A stretch of 7,373 nucleotides of DNA from Methylophilaceae bacterium UBA5127 (GCA_002414145.1 DHYP01000049.1:11069-18441); one strand, 5' to 3'; numbered from the stretch's first letter, positions 1 to 6,766 are shown. Notes: generated by a model from the letters alone, not told the origin. A program made the numbers and translations.

Positions 1-808
1 ACAAGCCTAAGCCACCTAGGGACTCTGTGATTTTCTTAGCTATTTCCTGTGCACCCATCAATGCTTTAGGTGACATGGCCTGAGGCTGCCAGCTTTCTAC
101 ATAGTCTCCCTTTTCCTGCACATGCCCAATGGGCTCACAAAAATAAGTTTGCACTTCACCCTTTGCGTTTTTTGCACGCACGGTCAGTAAAGTGATTTCG
201 TAATCGAAATCAATTTGACCTTCTACAATCACCACGCCTTGATTCACGCGCCCAGCACTTGCTGCATAATCCCAAGCAGGCTTGACTTCAGACGCTTGCG
301 TAATACGTGATTGCCCCTTGCCAGAGGAAGACATGGTCGGCTTAATAAAACAGGGATAGCCAATCCCTTCATCGATTGCATTTTGTAGTTCTGCCTCGCT
401 ATGCGCAAAAGCATAAGGTGAAGTTGGCAATTGCAGTTCTTCTGCAGCCAGCTTTCGGATACCTTCCCGATTCATTGTCAGTTGTACTGCTCGAACAGTT
501 GGAATGACTGTTACCAATCCTTCACGCTCAATATCTGCCAATGCTTGTGTGTTTAATGCTTCTATTTCTGGCACAATCAAATGCGGCTGTTCTTTTTGTA
601 CCAAAGCTTTGAGTGTTTCCGCATTGGTCATATCTATGGTGTAGGCGCGATGCGCAACTTGGTGGCCAGGCGCATTTTCATAGCGATCTACTGCAATCAC
701 CTCCACACCAAAACGCTGCAAAGCAATAATGACCTCTTTGCCAAGCTCACCACTACCTAACAGCATTACCTTGGTGGCAGAAGGCGTTAAAGGCGACCCT
801 ATCGTCAT
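1..808 (-). CDS. purT: Formate-dependent phosphoribosylglycinamide formyltransferase (PurT), N-terminal 269 residues, cut by window edge
   Basis: PurT is a cytoplasmic ATP-grasp enzyme of purine synthesis. It joins formate to glycinamide ribonucleotide (GAR) using ATP, the folate-independent alternative to PurN. The visible part reads [20 protein letters not shown] and continues ELGKEV. Residues E21-L22 and E81 (in VPEIEAL) match the GAR-binding positions of the family. [14 protein letters not shown] (about 112-125) and SSSGKGQS (160-167) are the ATP-grasp nucleotide-binding segments, and [11 protein letters not shown] (196-206) follows as in the family. The reading frame runs off the window at GGLGL, so roughly 125-130 residues of the usual ~390-400 are missing. 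The ATG at 808 was chosen because GGAG lies six bases upstream and the N-terminus then aligns with known PurT. Two in-frame ATGs at 820 and 823 lie at or before that ribosome site. No key residue appears lost. The gene is divergent from the PEP-CTERM operon. Confidence 0.96.
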   Translation of the reverse strand, partial: MTIGSPLTPSATKVMLLGSGELGKEVIIALQRFGVEVIAVDRYENAPGHQVAHRAYTIDMTNAETLKALVQKEQPHLIVPEIEALNTQALADIEREGLVTVIPTVRAVQLTMNREGIRKLAAEELQLPTSPYAFAHSEAELQNAIDEGIGYPCFIKPTMSSSGKGQSRITQASEVKPAWDYAASAGRVNQGVVIVEGQIDFDYEITLLTVRAKNAKGEVQTYFCEPIGHVQEKGDYVESWQPQAMSPKALMGAQEIAKKITESLGGLGL

Positions 809-836
809 ATAAAACTCCATCATTTAAATTTCATCA

Positions 837-865
837 AGTTTATCATGCAGGCACATTCGTCTAAA
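837..865 (-). promoter_or_regulatory. Possible sigma-70-type promoter for purT
   Basis: On the minus strand TTTAGA (860-865) and TAAACT (837-842) are separated by 17 bases. Each matches four of six positions of the -35 and -10 consensus. The spacing and the position, about 30 bases before the purT start, are right, but the match is modest and AT-rich DNA gives many such hits. Confidence 0.3.
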
Positions 866-917
866 GCCTATCTTACGCAAATACTTTGCTTTCAGCATGA
901 TTTAAAACAAAACTCTT

Positions 918-1000
918 GTACTTAAGTACTCATTCATTGCATATGTAATGATGCAAACTTACATTGCAAATCACACACCGAACTAGTCCTAAAAAACTAG
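918..1000. promoter_or_regulatory. Dyad-rich control region between purT and the PEP-CTERM operon
   Basis: The 303-bp divergent gap 809-1111 contains no plausible gene. It carries several small symmetric elements: a perfect 12-bp palindrome GTACTTAAGTAC at 918-929; an imperfect 16-bp palindrome centred on CATATG at 935-950; TGTAA and TTACA arms ten bases apart at 944-963; and CTAGT/ACTAG arms at 983-987 and 996-1000. CATTGCA also occurs twice (935-941 and 962-968). These could be operator half-sites for either flanking transcript, but none matches a regulator site I can name. No convincing -35/-10 pair or -24/-12 element was found for the rightward operon. TTGTCA at 1016-1021 is a possible -35 without a good -10. 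Confidence 0.3.
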
Positions 1001-1098
1001 ATTCAGCATCTCACCTTGTCATAATTTTTAAGCATTCTATGCACCAGCTGTAACCGACCATACGGCATCCGTAACCAACTATTCGACACACAACCTCT

Positions 1099-1114
1099 GG
1101 AGGAAACTATTATT
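1099..1114 (+). promoter_or_regulatory. Ribosome binding site with an ATT codon where the start should be
   Basis: GGAGG at 1099-1103 is a strong Shine-Dalgarno sequence. Eight bases later, at 1112-1114, the codon that would begin a perfect signal peptide (followed by Lys-Lys-Ser-Leu-Leu-Gly) is ATT. In this frame the next stop upstream is TAA at 1022-1024, and there is no ATG, GTG or TTG between it and GTG at 1187, which lies inside the mature protein. Either ATT is used as a rare start or the gene has lost its ATG by one G-to-T change at 1114. Confidence 0.6.
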
Positions 1115-1782
1115 AAAAAATCTTTATTAGGCATTATTGCATCGGTTATTACTGCAGCTGCTGTTCCAGCAAACGCAGCCATCATTGTGAGTGAAGTCGC
1201 ACCATGGGCTAGCGGCAACTCATCATTAGCTAAAGACTGGTTTGAGCTCACCAACACCGGAAGTTCTGCAGTCAATATCTCAGGATGGAAGATGGACGAT
1301 AGCACCCCGTCATTTGCAACTTCAGTCGCTTTAAATGGCATTACCACAATCAATGCAGGCGAATCTGTTATTTTTATTGAATCTGCAACTCTGCAAGCAC
1401 CACATTTAACAGCCTATGGTTTAGTGCAAACGTACCGGCTGGCCTACAAATTGGATATTACAGTGGCTCTGGTGTTGGCTTGAGTACTAACACCGATGCT
1501 GTCAATATTTACGATAGTACTGGTGTGATTCAAGCTTCTGTATCGTTTGGTGCATCAGATGCAGTTTCTCCATTCCAAACCTTTGATAATGCTGCTGGTG
1601 TAACTGGTGCCATTTCAACATTGAGTCAAGTCGGTGTAAACGGTGCTTTTGTCGCTGCATCATCTACAACCGAAATCGGTTCACCTGGTCGTATTGCAGC
1701 TGTACCAGAACCAGAAACTTTTGCATTATTAGTAGCAGGTTTAGGCCTTGTTGGCTTTTCTTCACGCAAACGCCAAGCTTAA
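1112..1782 (+). pseudogene. Lamin-tail-like PEP-CTERM secreted protein, frameshifted and lacking a normal start codon
   Basis: Reading from ATT at 1112, the product starts with a textbook signal peptide (KKSLLGIIASVITAAAVPANA, cleavage after residue 22). A lamin-tail-domain-like beta segment follows, with IIVSEVAPWASG, DWFELTNTGSSAVNISGWKM and NAGESVIFIE. This frame stops at 1481-1483. The true continuation is one frame over, beginning near 1396: STTFNSLWFSANVPAGLQIG, then YYSGSGVGLSTNTDAVNIYD, and finally the tail VPEPETFALLVAGLGLVGFS followed by SRKRQA. That tail is a canonical PEP-CTERM signal: the PEP motif, a hydrophobic helix and a basic end. Such tails direct exported proteins to exosortase for processing at the membrane, often in exopolysaccharide-producing bacteria. 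An 8-bp tandem duplication at 1382-1397 explains the shift; removing one unit gives a 220-residue intact protein. As it stands the gene makes at best a truncated protein with no sorting tail. The role of lamin-tail PEP-CTERM proteins is not established; surface or matrix attachment is inferred. A sequencing error is possible, though the break is not in a homopolymer. Confidence 0.8.
1382..1397 (+). repeat. 8-bp imperfect tandem duplication causing the frameshift
   Basis: TCTGCAAC (1382-1389) is followed at once by TCTGCAAG (1390-1397), 7 of 8 bases identical. Eight extra bases shift the frame exactly as needed to go from the upstream lamin-tail frame to the downstream PEP-CTERM frame. Deleting the first unit gives ESASTTFNSLWF; deleting the second gives ESATTTFNSLWF. 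Both read naturally. Confidence 0.8.
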
Positions 1783-1799
1783 TTTAAGGAAAATACTCA

Positions 1800-2810
1800 A
1801 TGAAACTCACTAAAATTTTACTCGCAATCTCTGCTACATTGTCATTAAACTTGGCTCAAGCGGCAACCATTGATTTAAGCACTTACACTGTTAGCACAAC
1901 GCATGCATTAGATATTTTTAATGGCACAACTGGCCCCCTTTCTGGCTTAGAAGCTTCTGCTGTCACTTATGCGGCTGATCGCAATTCATTATTTTTTGTT
2001 GGTGACGAAGGTACTGGTGTCATTGAAGTATCTCTCACTGGTCAAACGCTTGGTTATATGTACTTTGACTGGACTGGCACAGGCAGTAATAAACACGATA
2101 CTGAAGGGCTGACTTATCTGGGTAATGGGGAATTAGTAGTAGGTGAAGAACGTCTACAAGATGCTTATAAATTTACCTATAGCAATGGCGGCACTGCTAC
2201 ATTGGCCAATAATTTTGTCTCCATCAGTAACACCAGCGTTGGTAACAACGGTATGGAGGGCATTAGTTACGACCCACGTAATGGTACATTTGTAAGCGTT
2301 AAGCAAATCTCACCAGAAGATATTTTGGCTGGTAGCCTCACTTTTTCAGCAGCTACAGGCGGTTTGCCTGCTACATTGCCTAGTAACGGCGTATCACCTA
2401 CTGGCGGCGGCGTTTCTACCATGACTACATTATTCAATCCATCATCACTAGGACTTGCCTCACTATCTGATGTGCAAACACTGGGGATTTTAGGCAGTGA
2501 TGACTTACTCATTCTAAGTTTAGATTCAAGAAAATTAGTTACAGCTGACCGCTCTGGCAATGTAAAAAGTAGTTTTGACTTATCTAACGTACTGCCACAC
2601 AACGCGATTGAAGGTGTTACGGTGGATAGCTTAGGCAATATTTACTTAGTTGCCGAGCAAATTCAAGATGGTAGCAACTTACCTCTTGACCCTAACCCAA
2701 AATCACAACTGATTGTACTGACAGCAGCAGTACCAGAAGCGGATACATACGCTATGTTACTTGCTGGCTTGGGGATTATTGGTTTTGTAGCTCGCCGTAA
2801 ACAAGCTTAA
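1800..2810 (+). CDS. Secreted SdiA-regulated-like beta-propeller protein with PEP-CTERM sorting tail
   Basis: The product is 336 residues. Residues 1-21 form a Sec signal peptide (MKLTKILLAISATLSLNLAQ then A, cleavage AQA-A). The mature part resembles the SdiA-regulated (YjiK-like) / esterase-like-phytase propeller group. It has four blade-like segments with a recurring E-[GA]-x-[ST]-x...-G-x-[LIF] pattern: residues 50-70 (LEASAVTYAADRNSLFFVGD), 102-117 (EGLTYLGNGELVVGEE), 153-169 (EGISYDPRNGTFVSVKQ) and 271-287 (EGVTVDSLGNIYLVAEQ). There are no cysteines, which fits an exported fold. Residues 311-336 are a variant PEP-CTERM tail, VPEADTYAM, a hydrophobic stretch GLGIIGFV and the basic end ARRKQA, so the protein should be handled by an exosortase. 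The ATG at 1800 has AAGGA nine bases upstream. It lies 17 bp after the broken lamin-tail gene, so the two are probably co-transcribed. Whether the propeller has enzyme activity (phosphatase or phytase) cannot be told from sequence alone. Confidence 0.88.
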   Translation: MKLTKILLAISATLSLNLAQAATIDLSTYTVSTTHALDIFNGTTGPLSGLEASAVTYAADRNSLFFVGDEGTGVIEVSLTGQTLGYMYFDWTGTGSNKHDTEGLTYLGNGELVVGEERLQDAYKFTYSNGGTATLANNFVSISNTSVGNNGMEGISYDPRNGTFVSVKQISPEDILAGSLTFSAATGGLPATLPSNGVSPTGGGVSTMTTLFNPSSLGLASLSDVQTLGILGSDDLLILSLDSRKLVTADRSGNVKSSFDLSNVLPHNAIEGVTVDSLGNIYLVAEQIQDGSNLPLDPNPKSQLIVLTAAVPEADTYAMLLAGLGIIGFVARRKQA

Positions 2811-2818
2811 TACACTTT

Positions 2819-2850
2819 AAGTCTAAGTAAAATCAAGTCTAAGTAAAAAC
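2819..2850. repeat. Imperfect 16-bp tandem duplication before the terminator
   Basis: AAGTCTAAGTAAAATC at 2819-2834 is repeated at 2835-2850 with 15 of 16 bases identical. It is non-coding, between the propeller gene's stop and the terminator, and the second copy runs into the 5' arm of the hairpin. Confidence 0.85.
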
Positions 2851-2872
2851 GGGCGCATAGGCGCCCGTTTTT
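2845..2872. terminator. Bidirectional Rho-independent terminator between convergent genes
   Basis: A 12-bp perfect stem (5' arm at 2845-2856, 3' arm at 2861-2872) with core ACGGGCGC/GCGCCCGT closes a 4-base loop ATAG. Five A's on one side and five T's on the other give a U-tract in both directions. It therefore ends the PEP-CTERM operon from the left and the receptor-regulator operon from the right. Confidence 0.93.
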
Positions 2873-2893
2873 ATTTAATCCCACTGGACTTTT

Positions 2894-2925
2894 ATATTGC
2901 TAAACTTGAATATCGCTAAACTTGT
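2894..2925. repeat. Imperfect 16-bp tandem duplication across the regulator's stop codon
   Basis: ATATTGCTAAACTTGA (2894-2909) and ATATCGCTAAACTTGT (2910-2925) match at 14 of 16 positions. Each copy contains a TAG on the minus strand. The copy nearer the gene supplies the actual stop at 2916-2918; the other lies downstream and is harmless. Confidence 0.8.
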
Positions 2926-4325
2926 ATGCCATGTTTTTCCATACGATAGCGCATAGTCATGCGTGTAATGCCCAACTGACGTGCGGCTTGCGAAACGTTA
3001 TTTCGCGTGCTTTCCAGCGCATTCAATAGCATTGCTTTTTCAGCGGCATCTAAAGTCATTTGTGTTTCACCTGCGGGTTGATGACCAGTAGCGACAACTT
3101 GTAACGCTGGTAACGCTAAATCACTGACGGTAATCTCTGACTGCGAACTCAACAATACTGCGCGGCTAATCTGATGCCTAAGTTCACGCACATTACCAGG
3201 CCACGCATATTGCTGAATCGCCTCTATCGCTTGCAAACTAAATGCACGCTTTGACAAACCATAACGCTTCTCAGTTATTGATTTAAAATAAAGCGAGAGT
3301 TTTAGTATATCTTCGCCGCGATCACGTAACGGAGGCATCATCATGGTGATGACATTCAACCGGTAATATAAGTCCGACCTAAAGCGTCCTTCATTTACCA
3401 TCGCATGCAAATCACGATTTGTCGCAGCAATAATACGTGCAGGTACTGAGCGCTCTTTAGTAGAGCCTAGTCTGCGAACAATTCTGCGTTCTAACACATT
3501 CAGTAATTTTGCCTGCAACGTTAAAGGCAGCTCACCAATTTCATCCAAAAACAAAGTACCGTCTTCTGCAGATTCAATGAGCCCAGGGCGTGATGCCACG
3601 GCATTGGTATAAGCACCTTTTTCATGTCCAAATAACTCGCTCTCTATCAATTCTGCTGGTAGTGAAGCGCAATCAATTTGCACAAAAGGCTTATCATTAC
3701 GTACGCATTCAGCATGTAGATATCTGGCGACGACATCTTTGCCTGTTCCTGTCTCGCCAATAATCAGCACCGTTGGCGGCGCAGTATTGCTCATCGCACT
3801 TAGTTGCGAAATACGACCGATCTGCTGGCGTACACTTTGCATTGCGGGGCTGTCACCAATCAACTCCACATGGTCGACCGCATGTACATTGCGTTGACTT
3901 GCATAGTCCAAGCTCGTTTGTAATGCGCTTGTTTTTTCATTTTTCTTGACGATAAGCAATAGCTCATCTAAATCAATGGGCTTTTTCAAGTAATCAATCG
4001 CACCCATTTTCATGGCATTTACTGCATCAGAAATATCACCGTAAGCAGTCATTACAATGGTGGGAATTGACTTTGCAACCAGCTCTGCCAACAAGTCCAG
4101 ACCATTGCCATCTGGCAAGCGCATGTCTAATAGTACTAAATCTGGTTGAAATTGCTTGGCTAACGCGCTACCTTCTGCAATAGACGCTGCATGCTCACAA
4201 GAAAAGCCTTCTTTTTGCACACGCTTGGCGACGGCTCGCGCAAACAAAACCTCATCCTCAACAATCAATATTTTTTTAGTATGTTGAAGCTGTTGGATGA
4301 GAGTGCTAGCCACGGTGAGCGCCAT
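2916..4325 (-). CDS. Sigma-54-dependent response regulator (NtrC/AtoC-type: receiver, AAA+, Fis-type HTH)
   Basis: The 469-residue product has the full NtrC-type architecture. The receiver (about 17-130) has the acidic pair E23-D24, phospho-acceptor D67 in LVLLDMRLPDG, T93 and K115. The AAA+ domain (about 153-385) has Walker A GETGTGKD at 190-197, Walker B LFLDE ending D261-E262, FRSDLYYRL with arginines R316 and R322, and sensor II WPGNVREL at 375-382. A Fis-like helix-turn-helix lies at 430-465 (NNVSQAARQLGITRMTMRYR). Such proteins, once phosphorylated, oligomerise at upstream enhancer sites and use ATP to open sigma-54 promoters. The odd point is the sigma-54 contact loop, GAYTNA (237-242), where GAFTGA is usual. 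The ATG at 4325 follows the receptor's stop by five bases and lacks a clear ribosome site, so translational coupling to the receptor is likely. No sensor kinase is next to it. It is not like PrsR, the PEP-CTERM system regulator, in its N-terminus, so a link to the convergent PEP-CTERM genes is not supported. Target genes are inferred only. Confidence 0.93.
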   Translation of the reverse strand: MALTVASTLIQQLQHTKKILIVEDEVLFARAVAKRVQKEGFSCEHAASIAEGSALAKQFQPDLVLLDMRLPDGNGLDLLAELVAKSIPTIVMTAYGDISDAVNAMKMGAIDYLKKPIDLDELLLIVKKNEKTSALQTSLDYASQRNVHAVDHVELIGDSPAMQSVRQQIGRISQLSAMSNTAPPTVLIIGETGTGKDVVARYLHAECVRNDKPFVQIDCASLPAELIESELFGHEKGAYTNAVASRPGLIESAEDGTLFLDEIGELPLTLQAKLLNVLERRIVRRLGSTKERSVPARIIAATNRDLHAMVNEGRFRSDLYYRLNVITMMMPPLRDRGEDILKLSLYFKSITEKRYGLSKRAFSLQAIEAIQQYAWPGNVRELRHQISRAVLLSSQSEITVSDLALPALQVVATGHQPAGETQMTLDAAEKAMLLNALESTRNNVSQAARQLGITRMTMRYRMEKHGIQV

Positions 4326-4330
4326 CTTGA

Positions 4331-6679
4331 TTAATCGTTATCAATATTGGCAGCAGATTTTTTTGTGCCTAGCTCATAGCGTAAGCCTAACCATGCAGCA
4401 CGTGGCGCACCAGGTGACTGAAACTGTTCAGCTTGCCACAAAGCGGGGGTTGCATTAAAGCTTCTATCTGCGGTATTAAATGCATTGGTACCTAAAATGC
4501 CCATGGTTGCATAATCTCTGTCCGTTAAATTAACTACCTTCAAGAAGGCACTCCAATTTTGGTGAAAGCGCCAGTTAGCATCCGCATTAAAAATGGTATA
4601 TCCAGCCACTTTACCATTAGCATCTTGGTTATTTTCATCGCCACGCGCATACACGCTGCTGCTTGTAATCATATTCAAGCCTACAGTTAAATTAGGCATT
4701 ACATCATAAGCCACACGTAACTTTAGAGAATGTTTTGGTATGTTAGGCAAATAATCACCAGACTTTGTCGTGTAGTTTCCATCGACATCAGCTGATGAGT
4801 TATTTTCATTATGAAAAGTAACGCTTCCTAAATAAGTCGCACGTAAATATTGATAATTAGCGGTCAATTGCAACTTATTAAGTTGCGCTGACAAACCTAA
4901 CTCTACGCCCTCGCGTTGCGTATCTCCTACATTATCAAAATAACCCAAGTTGAAACTATTGTTACTACTAATAAACTGAATATCATCTTGTAATTTAGTG
5001 TGAAACACACCAGCGTTCCAACTCACGTTAGTACCTAATTTACCTCTAGCACCTAGCTCAAAAGTCTTAGAAATCACTGGATCAAGAATAGGATCCGCTA
5101 AAAAGTCTGTTGGTAAACGACATGGTGTTAATGGGTCTGCGCAACTTAACTCAATCGGTGTAGGTGCCCTCATTCCTTCGTTATACCCTGCATAAAATCC
5201 TAGAGTTTGTGACGGATTATAGTTAAGACCAATCGCTGGGTTAAAACGATTAAAGCTATGTTTAATGCTATCGGTATCGCCTGAAACAAACTTACCTGTG
5301 TTTGGATCTGCTTCCAAATTATCATGAATTCGCACTTCAACGTAGTTATAGCGTCCTGACAAGGTGAAATGCAACTGATCATTAATAGAAAAAATATCAG
5401 TGGCATATAAACCGTAATACTCATTATTAGCAGTGATATTAGTATCTTCCTGAAATACATCGGTCGCAACCGCGGCACGGCTAGTACTAAAGTCAGTTTC
5501 CTGCTCTTGCGTTTTGTACTTTGTGCGGCCAATATCTGCACTCACACCAGCGGTCAGTTGATTCTTATGCTTCATCAAATCACCTAAATATGAATACTGA
5601 GCAGCAAAGCCATATCCAAACTGATTGGTGTTAGATTGCTCATTTGAGCCTTGATTGGTAAGGCTTACAGGCTCTGCTAATGTCTGATCACACGCTTCGC
5701 CAGCCCCTGTTTCTGCACTGGCAAAACAGTCGTTGGTATTACTGGCAAAATTGCTGATACGGCTATTTCGCAGATAGACATTAGCACCGACTAAATGCTC
5801 ATCTGTAAAGAAGTGACTACCTTTCAAATTAATCATTTGCATACGATTGCCCACCGCATCAGGGTAGGTATACGCTTGCTCTGGCGTATTCAACCAACTT
5901 TTTGGCAAGGCTTGTATACCGTTTAAATTATTATGCGCAACGGTTACACTCAAATCTAGGTCGCTCTTATCGTCTTGCCAGCCAACTTTACCAAAAAACT
6001 GGTTGACTTCACTTTTGGAAGAGTCACGCCAGCCATCTTCTTTGTTGTAATTGCCCGTCACAAAATAATCAATATTGCCTACGACGCCTCCGTAACTAGC
6101 ATTAATACCGTGTCTTCCCCAAGAGCCGCCCATTATTTCAGCACCAAAACCAGGGTATGTAGCACCACTCTTAGTATTCACAGACAGTGCACCACCCAAT
6201 GTATTTAATCCAAACACAGGATTTGAACCAGGCATTAAATTAATGCTAGAAATTGCACTTTGTGGAATTAATCCCCAGTTAACGGTATCACCAAACGGTT
6301 CGTTAATGCGCACACCATCTTGGAATACAGACAAACCTTGTGGAGCGCCAGCAAGTGGCGAAGCTGTGAAGCCACGGAAATTAACATCTGCCATATAAGG
6401 GTTACTTTGGCCTTCTGTAATTGTCACACCACCCAAATTATTATTGATATAGTCAGACAGTTCTAATGTATGTTGCTTAGCAATATCTTGAGACTTTACT
6501 GATTGCACATTAGAAGGTACTTGATTTAAAGTGGTGCCGATACCAGGCAACGGTGTAGTGGAAATCACATCAATCGTACCTAACTCAAGTGCCTCTGCTT
6601 TATTTTCTGCACTTACATTGACGCTGTAGGCACTTAGTATGGCAATCAAAATTAAATTAGGTCTTAAACTCTTTTTCAT
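4331..6679 (-). CDS. TonB-dependent outer-membrane receptor, substrate unknown
   Basis: The 782-residue product begins with a signal peptide (about 1-24, ending NVSA, then ENKAEA). A candidate TonB box follows near 34-42 (GTIDVISTT). The plug domain runs from about 50 to 170, with VPSNVQSV, the NFRGF motif at 100-104, FQDGVRINEPFGDTVNWGLI, and INLMPGSNPVFGLNTLGGAL, all typical of plugs. The rest is a 22-strand-type barrel with alternating aromatic and polar strands; NLTDRDYATMG and the last strand AWLGLRYEL are usual C-terminal features. After that strand there is a 12-residue polar tail (GTKKSAANIDND), longer than usual. Two cysteine pairs lie in predicted loops (DCFASAETGAGEAC and SCADPLTPC). 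Length is normal for the family. AGGGGAA sits five bases before the ATG at 6679. Such receptors import siderophores, cobalamin, metals or sugars using TonB energy; nothing here identifies the ligand. The sigma-54 activator gene follows after 5 bp, which suggests regulated uptake. The convergent terminator ends this operon. Confidence 0.92.
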   Translation of the reverse strand: MKKSLRPNLILIAILSAYSVNVSAENKAEALELGTIDVISTTPLPGIGTTLNQVPSNVQSVKSQDIAKQHTLELSDYINNNLGGVTITEGQSNPYMADVNFRGFTASPLAGAPQGLSVFQDGVRINEPFGDTVNWGLIPQSAISSINLMPGSNPVFGLNTLGGALSVNTKSGATYPGFGAEIMGGSWGRHGINASYGGVVGNIDYFVTGNYNKEDGWRDSSKSEVNQFFGKVGWQDDKSDLDLSVTVAHNNLNGIQALPKSWLNTPEQAYTYPDAVGNRMQMINLKGSHFFTDEHLVGANVYLRNSRISNFASNTNDCFASAETGAGEACDQTLAEPVSLTNQGSNEQSNTNQFGYGFAAQYSYLGDLMKHKNQLTAGVSADIGRTKYKTQEQETDFSTSRAAVATDVFQEDTNITANNEYYGLYATDIFSINDQLHFTLSGRYNYVEVRIHDNLEADPNTGKFVSGDTDSIKHSFNRFNPAIGLNYNPSQTLGFYAGYNEGMRAPTPIELSCADPLTPCRLPTDFLADPILDPVISKTFELGARGKLGTNVSWNAGVFHTKLQDDIQFISSNNSFNLGYFDNVGDTQREGVELGLSAQLNKLQLTANYQYLRATYLGSVTFHNENNSSADVDGNYTTKSGDYLPNIPKHSLKLRVAYDVMPNLTVGLNMITSSSVYARGDENNQDANGKVAGYTIFNADANWRFHQNWSAFLKVVNLTDRDYATMGILGTNAFNTADRSFNATPALWQAEQFQSPGAPRAAWLGLRYELGTKKSAANIDND

Positions 6680-6720
6680 GCAAATTCCCCTGAATGTTTA
6701 TTATCGCAACCCCTACATGA

Positions 6721-6736
6721 TGCAAGAAACATTCCT
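6721..6736 (-). promoter_or_regulatory. Candidate sigma-54 (-24/-12) promoter for the receptor-regulator operon
   Basis: On the minus strand the 16 bases AGGAATGTTTCTTGCA carry the essential GG and GC with exactly ten bases between them. They match 9 of the 12 defined positions of TGGCACG-N4-TTGCW (GG, A, G, TTGC and the last W). Transcription would start near 6711, leaving about 30 bases before the receptor ATG and room for its ribosome site. It gains weight because a sigma-54 activator is in the operon and paired dyads lie at enhancer distance. It remains a sequence match only. Confidence 0.42.
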
Positions 6737-6737
6737 T

Positions 6738-6766
6738 ATTGTACGTCATAAAAAAGTTTATTTAAA
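6738..6766 (-). promoter_or_regulatory. Alternative sigma-70-like promoter for the receptor
   Basis: On the minus strand TTTAAA (6761-6766) and TACAAT (6738-6743) are 17 bases apart. The -10 matches five of six consensus bases and the -35 four of six. It overlaps the same region as the sigma-54 candidate and could be used instead of it or alongside it. The region is AT-rich, so chance matches are expected. Confidence 0.28.

Noticed and set aside
875..890. ACGCAAA followed by TTTGC upstream of purT, resembling a PurR box
   Set aside because: The left half matches the PurR consensus, but the spacing between the halves is off by one and the right half ends differently (GCAAA-TAC-TTTGC). LacI-type PurR is mainly known from gammaproteobacteria.
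1003..1353. 116-codon minus-strand open frame opposite the lamin-tail gene
   Set aside because: It overlaps clear signal peptide and lamin-tail coding sequence on the other strand and has no recognisable features.
1382..1483. Programmed ribosomal frameshift in the lamin-tail gene
   Set aside because: No slippery heptamer or downstream stimulatory stem is seen at the junction, and the 8-bp duplication explains the shift without it.
2916..4325. PrsR, the PEP-CTERM system sigma-54 regulator
   Set aside because: The N-terminal receiver does not read like PrsR, no PrsK-type kinase is near, and the gene is convergent with and terminated from the PEP-CTERM operon; the resemblance is only general NtrC-type.
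5200..5541. Open frame of 113 codons on the minus strand inside the receptor gene
   Set aside because: Same-strand shadow of the receptor in another frame; no ribosome site and no recognisable domain.
6690..6715. GATAATAAACATTC-like stretch before the receptor as a Fur box
   Set aside because: Only about two of three hexamers fit loosely, which is expected by chance in AT-rich DNA; not enough to claim iron control.
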